NCBI GenBank assembly: GCA_944383245.1
Contig: CALWOU010000008.1
Span: forward strand, 1 to 49,630
DNA length: 49,630 nt
Source: an uncultured Clostridia bacterium
Lineage (GTDB): Bacteria > Bacillota > Clostridia > Christensenellales > UBA1242
Direction: 5' to 3'
Part shown: positions 35,353-42,947 of the stretch, piece by piece
How positions within the stretch are numbered: the first letter of the stretch is position 1
Layout: each line of letters begins with the position of its first letter
The notes under the pieces: model-generated
What the model was told of the DNA's origin: nothing
Seen by the model: only the letters and a program-made list of their open reading frames with translations
Database searches by the model: none
Made by a program: the position numbers and the translations under genes

Positions 35353-36345
35353 ATGTTTAAAATAGATTTAGCAATTAAATTTGGTAGCAATGAAATCATT
35401 GTGTATAGAAAAACATATGGAATTGTTGCAAAAGTTCCGGCATACCTTGCAATCAAAAGAGATGGTAAAAAGGTTAAGGTGCAGGCAATAGGTAAAAATG
35501 CAGAAATTCTTTTGCGTGCGTCCAGCCAAAATGTTGAGGTATTAAATCCTATTGTAAATAGCGAAATTGTGGATGAAAAAATGGCAGTGCTTTTAATGAG
35601 TGAGATTTTAAAAGATGTCATCCAAGATAGATTTTTATTAACAAAACTTCGCGCACTAGTTGCCGTTCCTAGTGGAATGAAAGAAGAACAACTCATAAAA
35701 ATTAAGCGCGTGCTTTTAGAGGCTGGAATAAACAACGTTTCGTTTGTTATAAATAGCGTTGGGGCAAGAAATATGTTGGATGTTGATTCGCAAGCGCACA
35801 TTATGGTGGTGGATATTGGCAAGTATCTAACGGATATTTCAATTTTGAATGAATATAACTTCACGTTTGGCAGAACTTACTTTTTTGGCGGAGTTAATAT
35901 GGATAAAAGTATCACGACGTTTATATCAGATAATCACGGGCTAAAAGTAAATGATAGAACAAGCGAAATGGTTAAAAATGAAATCGCGTCATTGTACGAA
36001 CGCGATTTAAATAAAATTGAGTATTCTGGTTTCGATAACGATAAACTTGTTAAACACGAAATCACAGCAAACGAAATTCGAGTTGCAATTGTTGGATTGT
36101 ACGATAAAATTTTTGAATTTATTGAGGACATTTTAAAGCAAGTTTCAAAAGAAGTTTTGCACGACATCTACAATTTTGGAATTATGTTTGTTGGAGGCGC
36201 TAGTTCAATTCCGGGCTTGTATGAGTACGCAAAAAAGAAATTAGATTTGCCGATAATTGTGCCAGATGACCCGTCAGACTGCGTTATAAACGGAGTTGGA
36301 AAATTAATGTCTAGCGACAAAGAATTTTTAAAAATCAACGTTTAA
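35353..36345 (+). CDS. Diverged MreB-like actin-fold protein
   Basis: A 330-residue MreB/Mbl relative. The family pattern is visible: a GIVAKVPAYLAI segment aligning to MreB GIVLREPSVVAI, AVPSGM for PTGI, and GIMFVGGASSIPGL for the adenosine-binding loop. The phosphate-1 loop reads IKFGSNEIIVY, putting Lys where MreB has the catalytic-site Asp, and phosphate-2 reads DIGKYLTDI instead of DIGGGTTE. Normal ATP hydrolysis is unlikely. Its position before minD matches mreB in the mre-min-rplU cluster of Bacillota, but mreC and mreD are absent here. GAGG precedes the ATG. Confidence 0.75.
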   Translation: MFKIDLAIKFGSNEIIVYRKTYGIVAKVPAYLAIKRDGKKVKVQAIGKNAEILLRASSQNVEVLNPIVNSEIVDEKMAVLLMSEILKDVIQDRFLLTKLRALVAVPSGMKEEQLIKIKRVLLEAGINNVSFVINSVGARNMLDVDSQAHIMVVDIGKYLTDISILNEYNFTFGRTYFFGGVNMDKSITTFISDNHGLKVNDRTSEMVKNEIASLYERDLNKIEYSGFDNDKLVKHEITANEIRVAIVGLYDKIFEFIEDILKQVSKEVLHDIYNFGIMFVGGASSIPGLYEYAKKKLDLPIIVPDDPSDCVINGVGKLMSSDKEFLKINV

Positions 36346-36648
36346 GTTTAATATGATTAAAATAAAATTTTAAGTTAAAATTGATAACGCATAAAACAAA
36401 AAAATAGATTGTAAAATTAGTTATAAATTAAATTAAAAAACTAAAAAGTAAAAAAAATTGCAAAAAATGCACAAAAACACTAATTTTTTTCAAAAAATCA
36501 ATAAAAAATTCAAAATTTTAAAAAATTTTTATTAAATTTAGTGAAATTTGACTTATTTTAGCGAAGATAAAAATTACATTAATTTTATCTTCACTTTTTT
36601 TTATTGGCGTGGTAATTTTAGTATTGAAATTTTTATTTAGGGGGTATT
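36346..36648. other. AT-rich gap ending in a terminator; no minC
   Basis: A/T-rich DNA with no ORF, where minC often lies in related clusters. A terminator stands at 36561-36603 (GAAGATAAAA/TTTTATCTTC plus T8). The minD promoter is not clear; TTGACT at 36549 lies before the hairpin, so attenuation is possible. Confidence 0.5.
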
Positions 36649-37440
36649 ATGGCGCGTGTAATAGTTTTAACTTCAGGAAAGGGTGGAGTGGGGAAAACCA
36701 CAGTTACCGCAAATCTAGGTATGCACCTAGCAAGCAAAAACTATAGGGTGTGTTTAATTGATATGGATGTTGGATTAAATAACCTAGACGTTGTTATGAA
36801 TATGGAAGATAGAGTTGTCTACACTATGCTAGACGTCATTGAAAAACGTTGCAGGCTAAAAGAGGCACTAATTCAAGATGATTGTTATCCACTTTTATAT
36901 ATGCTTTCAACGGGTGGATTAAACAACAATTTGTCCATCAGTATTGCCGAGATAAAAAAAGTGATTGATGAAATGCACGATATTTTTGATTTTGTGCTTA
37001 TCGATTGCCCGGCGGGAATTGATGCAGGATTTAAACGTGCTGTGAGTTGTGCAAAAGAGGCAATTGTTATAACCACATCGCATCTATCCAGCATTCGCGA
37101 CGCAGACAAAGTGATAACCATACTAAATAGTTATGATATAGTCAGCAAACGATTTGTAATTAACCGCGCGCGCGGTGATTTAATTCAAGATAAGGTTATG
37201 TTTGACGTGTATGACATTGCAAAAACACTAAAAATCGATTTTGGCGGAGTGATTCCAGAGGACGACAACGCGATCACAATCACAAGCGATAAAATTAAAA
37301 ACTTTAAAATTGGATTGAATCGTGCCTTTGATATTCTTGCCAATAATATTGTAACGGGAGAGAAAAAATTATTTGATTGTACATATAAATATCGCGGATT
37401 TTTAGGCGGATTAAAAAAGTTGATAAAAAGGAGTTTATAA
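36649..37440 (+). CDS. minD: Septum-site ATPase MinD
   Basis: A 263-residue MinD. It has the deviant Walker A KGGVGKTT (residues ~10-17), switch region DMDVGLNNLD, DCPAGID Walker B, and a C-terminal amphipathic membrane-binding helix (GFLGGLKKLIKRSL). It oscillates or accumulates on the membrane with ATP and positions the division septum. GGGGG lies just before the ATG. The stop overlaps the minE ATG (TAATG). Confidence 0.95.
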   Translation: MARVIVLTSGKGGVGKTTVTANLGMHLASKNYRVCLIDMDVGLNNLDVVMNMEDRVVYTMLDVIEKRCRLKEALIQDDCYPLLYMLSTGGLNNNLSISIAEIKKVIDEMHDIFDFVLIDCPAGIDAGFKRAVSCAKEAIVITTSHLSSIRDADKVITILNSYDIVSKRFVINRARGDLIQDKVMFDVYDIAKTLKIDFGGVIPEDDNAITITSDKIKNFKIGLNRAFDILANNIVTGEKKLFDCTYKYRGFLGGLKKLIKRSL

Positions 37441-37661
37441 TGGATTTACTTAATAGACTTCAAAACATATCAAAGAAAAATAATAACGAAAATCCAAAAT
37501 GTTTAACCGACATTATAAAATCTGATTTTTTCTATTTAATAAGCAACTATTTTGAGGTAGACTTTGATGATATAGACGTCTTTATAAAGACCGAAAACGG
37601 CAAATACTCTATAGAAATCAACTGCGAAGGGGATAGAATAAAACTAATGCGCAATTTTTGA
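37440..37661 (+). CDS. minE: MinE-like topological specificity factor
   Basis: A 73-residue protein overlapping the minD stop. The C-terminal half has the MinE dimer pattern: a helix IIKSDFFYLISNYFEVD, then DDIDVFIKTENGKYSIEINCEG strands, comparable to the family ILxVIxKYVxID...VxL...LExNI. The N-terminal helix with Leu residues could be the MinD-activating segment. MinE stimulates MinD ATPase and drives pole-to-pole oscillation. It ends with the window's only TGA stop among the assigned genes. Confidence 0.85.
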   Translation: MDLLNRLQNISKKNNNENPKCLTDIIKSDFFYLISNYFEVDFDDIDVFIKTENGKYSIEINCEGDRIKLMRNF

Positions 37662-37687
37662 ATATTTGAAAAATTCACACATATAAA
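37658..37687 (+). promoter_or_regulatory. Promoter overlapping the minE end
   Basis: TTGAAT (37658-37663), 18-nt spacer, TATAAA (37682-37687), then 5 nt to the ATG at 37693. Confidence 0.45.
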
Positions 37688-37692
37688 TAGAT

Positions 37693-38487
37693 ATGAAAAA
37701 GTGCAAAATTGGAGTAAGTTTTTTTCTTTTGTTGATTTTATGCATTATTTTTCAACAATTCAAACTCTTAATCAACTATTTTTTTGCACTCACTTTGCAC
37801 GAACTAGCACATCTTCTCTTTGCTATTTCACGCGGTTATAAATTGAAACTTATTCAAATTGATATGTTTGGTCTTAGCATTGATTTGGATAGTGATTTAT
37901 CCGACAAAGATAGTTTTGCAGTAAACATTGCAGGGCCAATGTGCAATTTATTTATGTGTTTGTTGTGCCTTGCGATGTATTCACTATTTCCTACATCTCA
38001 TTTAATTTTAAGTGAATTTTGTTTTACGAATTTGGCGCTTGCATTATTCAATTTACTTCCAATCTATCCACTCGACGGTGGAAAAATTTTTCGTTCAATG
38101 ATAAAATCTGATAAAGCATACATTCGCCTTGATATAATAGTTAGAGCGCTATTTTCGGTTATATTTTTAGGTCTGTTTGTTTATTCTTGCTTTAACACAA
38201 TAAACTATTTCTACGTTCTAATGGTTATATTCTTTATAACTAGCAAACGAAAGCAAACTCCAACATTTTCGCTATTTAAATTCAATAATTCTCATTCTTT
38301 TGAAAAGGTAAATTTAATAAAAGTGGACGCGTGTGACAATCTCTTTAAAATGATAAAACAAATAAAAAGTCATAAATACACAATCTTTTACTATCCAAAC
38401 AAAAAACTCTATATCGATGAGGATGTGGCTTTAACGCTCGCGCTAAAGTATCCACTTTCCACAGAAATTAAGGACATAAATTTTTAA
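37693..38487 (+). CDS. M50 site-2 protease, SpoIVFB-like
   Basis: A 264-residue intramembrane metalloprotease. The zinc motif HELAH is at residues 36-40 and the third ligand at YPLDGGKIF (~125), in hydrophobic helices. The last ~70 residues are soluble and may be a reduced CBS-like part. Its position between minDE and rplU is that of spoIVFB in Bacillota. Sporulation cannot be inferred from this alone; spoIVFA is missing. No Shine-Dalgarno precedes the ATG; a -10-like TATAAA lies 5 nt upstream. Confidence 0.85.
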   Translation: MKKCKIGVSFFLLLILCIIFQQFKLLINYFFALTLHELAHLLFAISRGYKLKLIQIDMFGLSIDLDSDLSDKDSFAVNIAGPMCNLFMCLLCLAMYSLFPTSHLILSEFCFTNLALALFNLLPIYPLDGGKIFRSMIKSDKAYIRLDIIVRALFSVIFLGLFVYSCFNTINYFYVLMVIFFITSKRKQTPTFSLFKFNNSHSFEKVNLIKVDACDNLFKMIKQIKSHKYTIFYYPNKKLYIDEDVALTLALKYPLSTEIKDINF

Positions 38488-38506
38488 TATATTTTTTGTT
38501 TTATGG

Positions 38507-38535
38507 TTGACAAATTTATTTTGTTATGCTAAAAT
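38507..38535 (+). promoter_or_regulatory. rplU operon promoter
   Basis: TTGACA (38507-38512), 17-nt spacer, TAAAAT (38530-38535). Confidence 0.85.
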
Positions 38536-38541
38536 AAGCGC

Positions 38542-38738
38542 GTAGTACCACATTGAATAGGTTTAAATCCTTATTTTTTATGCTAATTTTGGTGTTGCTA
38601 GCAGCTTAAATGTTGATTTATTAAATTAAAAAAATTTAAAGTTACAATTCAAAATGAATTAACAATTTATACTTTCAGCAACAAAAAGGCAAAAATTAAG
38701 GTGCCTTAAAAGTGAGTCTTTATAGGAGGTAACTAAAA
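38542..38738 (+). promoter_or_regulatory. Structured rplU leader (L21-leader candidate)
   Basis: A ~197-nt leader precedes rplU. It can pair TAG-ACCA with TGGT-CTA around an inner AATAGG/CCTTATT hairpin, and forms AAGGCA/TGCCTT close to the AGGAGG ribosome site. Bacillota rplU operons often carry an autoregulatory L21 leader; I assign it by position and folding, not by a covariance search. Confidence 0.5.
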
Positions 38739-39044
38739 ATGTACGCAATCGCAAATATTTCAGGAAAACAATTTAAAGTTGAAGTCGGCCAAACTTTGTT
38801 AGTGGATAGATTAAACGCAGAAGTTAACGAAGAAGTTAGTTTCCCGGTTATGCTTACTGTTGATGGTAGCAAAGTTAAAGCGGGCACACCTGTAATTAAA
38901 GATGTGGTTGTTAAGGCGAAAGTTTTGGCGCACACTAAGGACAAGAAAATCACAGTTTTCAAGTACAAGGCTAAAAAGAATGAGCGCAAAAAACAAGGTC
39001 ATCGTCAGCCTTACACCAAGATTGAAGTTTTAAGCATAGGTTAA
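38739..39044 (+). CDS. rplU: Ribosomal protein L21
   Basis: A 101-residue bL21 with the standard MYAIANISGKQFKVEVGQ start and the conserved KYKAKKNERKKQGHRQPYTKIEV end. It is part of the large subunit. AGGAGG precedes the ATG. First gene of the rplU-prp-rpmA operon. Confidence 0.98.
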   Translation: MYAIANISGKQFKVEVGQTLLVDRLNAEVNEEVSFPVMLTVDGSKVKAGTPVIKDVVVKAKVLAHTKDKKITVFKYKAKKNERKKQGHRQPYTKIEVLSIG

Positions 39045-39045
39045 T

Positions 39046-39384
39046 ATGATTAAGATTTTAGTTTTATTAGACAAACAAAACATTATAACTATTGAGGCCT
39101 CTGGTCATTCTGGATATGCTGAAGCTGGTTCGGATATTATTTGTAGCGCTGTTAGCACACTCACTCAAAACCTCATTTTAGGTTTAGAAGAAGTTGTTAA
39201 AATTAAGCCTATATATTCTATTGATGAAGATATCCCAGATTTAAAGGTAAGTTTACCTAACAACTTAAACGAGGAAGAAAATAAAAACGCGCAAATTTTA
39301 ATGCGTTCTACCTATCTAGGGTTAAAGAATTTAAGCAATAGTTATAAAAAATATATCAGTATAAAGGAGAAGCATTATGATTAA
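39046..39384 (+). CDS. prp: Ribosomal-processing cysteine protease Prp
   Basis: A 112-residue Prp (YsxB). Catalytic His21 and Cys33 lie in [20 protein letters not shown] with the spacing expected for the family. Prp removes the N-terminal extension of L27, which is required for ribosome function. It lies between rplU and rpmA with 1-nt spacing upstream and an 8-bp overlap downstream. Confidence 0.95.
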   Translation: MIKILVLLDKQNIITIEASGHSGYAEAGSDIICSAVSTLTQNLILGLEEVVKIKPIYSIDEDIPDLKVSLPNNLNEEENKNAQILMRSTYLGLKNLSNSYKKYISIKEKHYD

Positions 39385-39658
39385 GTTTAATATTCAATTA
39401 TTCGCACACAAAAAAGGTGCTAGTAGTTCAAAAAACGGTCGTGATAGCGAATCTAAACGTCTTGGTGTGAAAGCAGGAGATGGACAGTTCGTTCACGCAG
39501 GTTCAATCATCGTTCGTCAAAGAGGAACAAAAATTCATCCTTCAACTAACGTTGGTTGTGGCAAAGATTACACTTTGTTCGCAATGATTGACGGGGTTGT
39601 TCGCTTTAAACGCGACGGTCGCGGTAGAAAAATCGTAACAGTTGAAGCAAAAATCTAA
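39377..39658 (+). CDS. rpmA: Ribosomal protein L27 with Prp-cleavable extension
   Basis: A 93-residue bL27. The first nine residues MIKFNIQLF precede [23 protein letters not shown], so the mature protein starts at Ala10 after Prp cleavage behind Phe9. This pattern is typical of Bacillota and relatives. The mature N-terminus reaches the peptidyl transferase centre. GGAGAAG precedes the ATG. Confidence 0.97.
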   Translation: MIKFNIQLFAHKKGASSSKNGRDSESKRLGVKAGDGQFVHAGSIIVRQRGTKIHPSTNVGCGKDYTLFAMIDGVVRFKRDGRGRKIVTVEAKI

Positions 39659-40082
39659 TAAATTGCTTTAATTTTGAAACTACTTGAATTTAATAATTTG
39701 TGGCAAAATAATTAGAAATATCACGTAAAACGTGGCAAATATAAATTTAAAATTTAACAATTTAATTCATCGAATTTGAGTTTTTCTCATTTTCGATGTT
39801 TTTTATGTGCCCTCTTTTATTTTTGTCATATTGAAATTTATTTTTTAAGGTATTTATATCTTTTAATCAAATTATGTTTTGTTTTCTTAAAAAATTTATT
39901 TTATTTTTATCTTATTAAAATTTACTTTTTAAGGATATTTATTTTGTTTTAATACTAATCAAATTTGCTTATTTTAATGACTGCAACATTTTTCTTTACT
40001 AATTGCTAATTTATAATCAAAAATCACTAAAATATTATAATCACTCCTCGTTTATCTATAAATTCAAACTATTGCATTTTTG
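39659..40082. other. Intergenic region with the rpmA terminator
   Basis: A strong terminator lies at 39768-39804 (CATCGAA/TTCGATG with inner GAG/CTC, then T6), preceded by a CACGT/ACGTG hairpin. The rest is T-rich, with a repeated ATTTATTTTTTAAGG-like phrase near 39836 and a weaker version near 39920. No gene seen. Confidence 0.6.
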
Positions 40083-40111
40083 TTGACTAATTTTTTAGTT
40101 TTAGGTAAAAT
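40083..40111 (+). promoter_or_regulatory. Promoter of the BspA-like gene
   Basis: TTGACT (40083-40088), 17-nt spacer, TAAAAT (40106-40111). It would give a leader of ~250 nt. Confidence 0.65.
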
Positions 40112-40231
40112 ATTAGTAATTTTATGTTAAATTTGGTGAATTTTAACTAGAATGTCATCAAAATTATGTTAAAATAATTAAATTTACTTAAAATATTAGT
40201 GTAACACTAACATAAAACTACATATATCTAT

Positions 40232-40253
40232 GCGTGACACTAAAGTGTCACGC
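40232..40253 (+). promoter_or_regulatory. Perfect inverted repeat in the BspA leader
   Basis: Arms GCGTGACACT and AGTGTCACGC with a 2-base centre, GC-rich in A/T surroundings and not followed by a T tract. A smaller TTAGTG/CACTAA hairpin lies 20 nt upstream. It may be an operator or an RNA hairpin. An unsupported 9-codon ORF spans it. Confidence 0.6.
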
Positions 40254-40367
40254 AAATAAAATTATAATTACAAAAAATAAAGTCAAAATAAAGAAAGTAA
40301 AAAAACAAATTAAAATAAAGAAAAAATAAAAACGAAGAAAGAAAAGTAAGAAGAGTAGGAGGAAAGA

Positions 40368-42773
40368 ATGAGGATTGAGAGAAAGGTGTTATTGGTTATA
40401 TATTCAATAATGTTTTTCTTTGTGATGGCATTGTCTTGTGCCATTATTGCCTTTGCTGCGCTCAATGCTGAATTCATAACTCCTGCTAGAGTTTACTATG
40501 TGGCAACAGATATTTCAAGTGGAAGAACATTAAATCAAGCAATAAAAGCCAACAATGACTATACAGCAGAAAATAACAATATATCTAAAATAGTTTTTGA
40601 TAAATACGATTCAGTTGAAAACGATATTCCTGTATATACAGAGGGGGAGGGGTATAACATACTCTCAGGCCTAACGGGAGTAACTCTAGATTGGGATGAT
40701 ATAAAAGTTGAGATATATAGAGTAACCAATGATGATGACACTTCAACAGTCTACATACTCTCTACTAGCGATATAACTTGCAGTGCAGATATGTCCAACT
40801 CATTTAGAAATCTAACCGCATTAAAAGAAATAGTTTTTAATAACTTTAATATAACCAGCGCAACAACCAATCTTGCGAATATATTCTATAACTGCACATC
40901 TCTTACAACATTTGACTTGTCTAATTTTGATACTAGCGGTGCAACAAATATGCAGTATATGTTCTACAATTGTTCTTCACTAACTAACTTAAACGTAAAT
41001 AATTTTCAAACGAGCAATGTTAGAAATATGCGATATATGTTTTATAACTGCTCAGTACTAACAAATCTAAATATAGATAACTTTGTAACAGACAATGTTC
41101 AGTATATGAATCATATGTTCTGTAACTGTTCAAACCTTACAAGTTTAAATGTTTCTAATTTTGTAACAAATAATGTAACAACAATGAGCAATATGTTCTA
41201 TGGTTGTTCATCTCTCACAAATCTAAATATAGATAACTTTGTAACAGACAATGTTACAAATATGAGCTATATGTTCTATGGTTGTTCATCTCTCACAAAT
41301 CTAAATATAGATAACTTTGTAACAGACAATGTTACAAATATGAGTAATATGTTTTATAATTGTTCATCTCTAACAAGTTTAGATGTCACTAATTTTAACA
41401 CTGATAACGTAACAAGTTTTGGTTCTATGTTTTATGATTGTTCTTCATTAACTGAATTAAATGTTGCAAATTTTAACACCACAAATGCAACATCTTTGGA
41501 TTGGATGTTTTCAAATTGCTACAATCTAACAGAATTGAATGTTTCAGGGTGGAACACAAGTAATGTTATAGGCAAAGGTATGGAGGGAATATTTTGCAAT
41601 TGTTATAATATAGAAGGATTGGATGTGTCTAACTTTATTACAAATAATGTTACAAGTTTTCATATGACATTTTCTTCCCTTCGCAGTGTAACATCGCTCG
41701 ATGTTTCAAATTTTAACACAGAAAATGTAACACTTATGGATTTTATGTTTTTTGGTTGCAGAAATTTAACTAATTTAAATTTGTCTAATTTTGTAACCAA
41801 CAACGTAACCAATATGAGCCAAATGTTTCAAAATTGTTCAGCTCTTGAAACCATAACTTGGAACAATCAATTGTTTGACACTTCTCTCGTAACAGATATG
41901 TCTAGGATGTTTAATGGATGCTCTAGTTTAACAAGCATAGATGTTAGCGGGTTTAACACTAGCAATGTTACTAATATGAGTTATATGTTTACTACCTGTA
42001 ATGCATTAACTGAATTGGATGTATCTAATTTTGAGACAAACAATGTTACTGATATGTCAAATATGTTTGCTGCTTGTTACAATCTAACGAGCATAAACGT
42101 TAGCAGGTTTGACACTAGCAAAGTTACAGATATGTACGCAATGTTTTATCATTGCAGAAGTTTAACTGAATTGGATGTTAGCAATTTTGTTACAGATAAT
42201 GTAACTAATATGAGTGCAATGTTTACCTCTTGCAAATTTGATAGCATAGACATTTCAAAATGGGATACTAGTAAGGTTACAAATATGTCCAATATGTTTA
42301 ATTCGTGTGTAAATTTGACCGAGTTAGATTTATCCAATTTCAACACTTCGCTTGTTACAGAAATGACGGGAATGTTTAATAACTGCCCAGCGTTAGTTAC
42401 ACTTGATTTATCTAATTTTGACACTAGTAACGTTACTAATATGACCTCAATGTTTTATTATTGCGCAAACTTAACTAAACTTGATTTATCTAGTTTTAAC
42501 ACAAGCAATGTAACAAATATGCAAGGTATGTTTAATTTATGCACAAATCTAAACACAATTTTAGTTGGCGAGGGTTGGAACACAGATAATGTTCCAAGTT
42601 CAACGATTATGTTTACGTCTTGCTCTAAATTAGTTGGAGGTAATGGCACTGCCTTTGATAGCTCTCACACAGATAAAACCTATGCAGTTGTTGACGGCAC
42701 ACGCGTTTATGACGAAGAATTAGGAGAATATGTCACGAAACCTGGATATTTAACCTTAAAAGAAAATGTTTAA
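40368..42773 (+). CDS. BspA-family (DUF285) repeat surface protein
   Basis: An 801-residue exported protein. It has a basic N-terminus and a hydrophobic signal or anchor segment (~7-32). After a ~120-residue head come about 23 repeats of ~24-26 residues of the type LTxLNVSNFxTxNVTxMSxMFxxCSS. A short tail ends GYLTLKENV without an LPXTG signal, so anchoring may be by the N-terminal segment. DUF285 repeats are common in gut and oral bacteria and mycoplasmas and often mediate adhesion. Two neighbouring 78-bp DNA units (41191 and 41269) are identical except for a base or two, showing recent duplication. AGGAGG precedes the ATG. Confidence 0.9.
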   Translation: MRIERKVLLVIYSIMFFFVMALSCAIIAFAALNAEFITPARVYYVATDISSGRTLNQAIKANNDYTAENNNISKIVFDKYDSVENDIPVYTEGEGYNILSGLTGVTLDWDDIKVEIYRVTNDDDTSTVYILSTSDITCSADMSNSFRNLTALKEIVFNNFNITSATTNLANIFYNCTSLTTFDLSNFDTSGATNMQYMFYNCSSLTNLNVNNFQTSNVRNMRYMFYNCSVLTNLNIDNFVTDNVQYMNHMFCNCSNLTSLNVSNFVTNNVTTMSNMFYGCSSLTNLNIDNFVTDNVTNMSYMFYGCSSLTNLNIDNFVTDNVTNMSNMFYNCSSLTSLDVTNFNTDNVTSFGSMFYDCSSLTELNVANFNTTNATSLDWMFSNCYNLTELNVSGWNTSNVIGKGMEGIFCNCYNIEGLDVSNFITNNVTSFHMTFSSLRSVTSLDVSNFNTENVTLMDFMFFGCRNLTNLNLSNFVTNNVTNMSQMFQNCSALETITWNNQLFDTSLVTDMSRMFNGCSSLTSIDVSGFNTSNVTNMSYMFTTCNALTELDVSNFETNNVTDMSNMFAACYNLTSINVSRFDTSKVTDMYAMFYHCRSLTELDVSNFVTDNVTNMSAMFTSCKFDSIDISKWDTSKVTNMSNMFNSCVNLTELDLSNFNTSLVTEMTGMFNNCPALVTLDLSNFDTSNVTNMTSMFYYCANLTKLDLSSFNTSNVTNMQGMFNLCTNLNTILVGEGWNTDNVPSSTIMFTSCSKLVGGNGTAFDSSHTDKTYAVVDGTRVYDEELGEYVTKPGYLTLKENV

Positions 42774-42781
42774 ATAAATGT

Positions 42782-42811
42782 AAAAAAATGCCATATGAAA
42801 TGGCATTTTTT
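42782..42811. terminator. Bidirectional terminator
   Basis: AAAAATGCCAT and ATGGCATTTTT, shared by the BspA gene and convergent ileS. Confidence 0.85.
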
Positions 42812-42947
42812 AATTGTATGAATTAAATAAATTTGATTTGTTACATATATTTTTTAATGGTTTGAAAAATTAAATAATTAGTAACATACATTTTTTGATT
42901 ATGAAAATGAAATGAATTTGATTGTTATATTTTGTTTGTTAGCGATA

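Noticed and set aside
40900..42600. Periodic repeats as a CRISPR array
   Set aside because: The 72-78-bp periodicity is in frame and encodes DUF285 repeats; there are no constant repeats with unique spacers.
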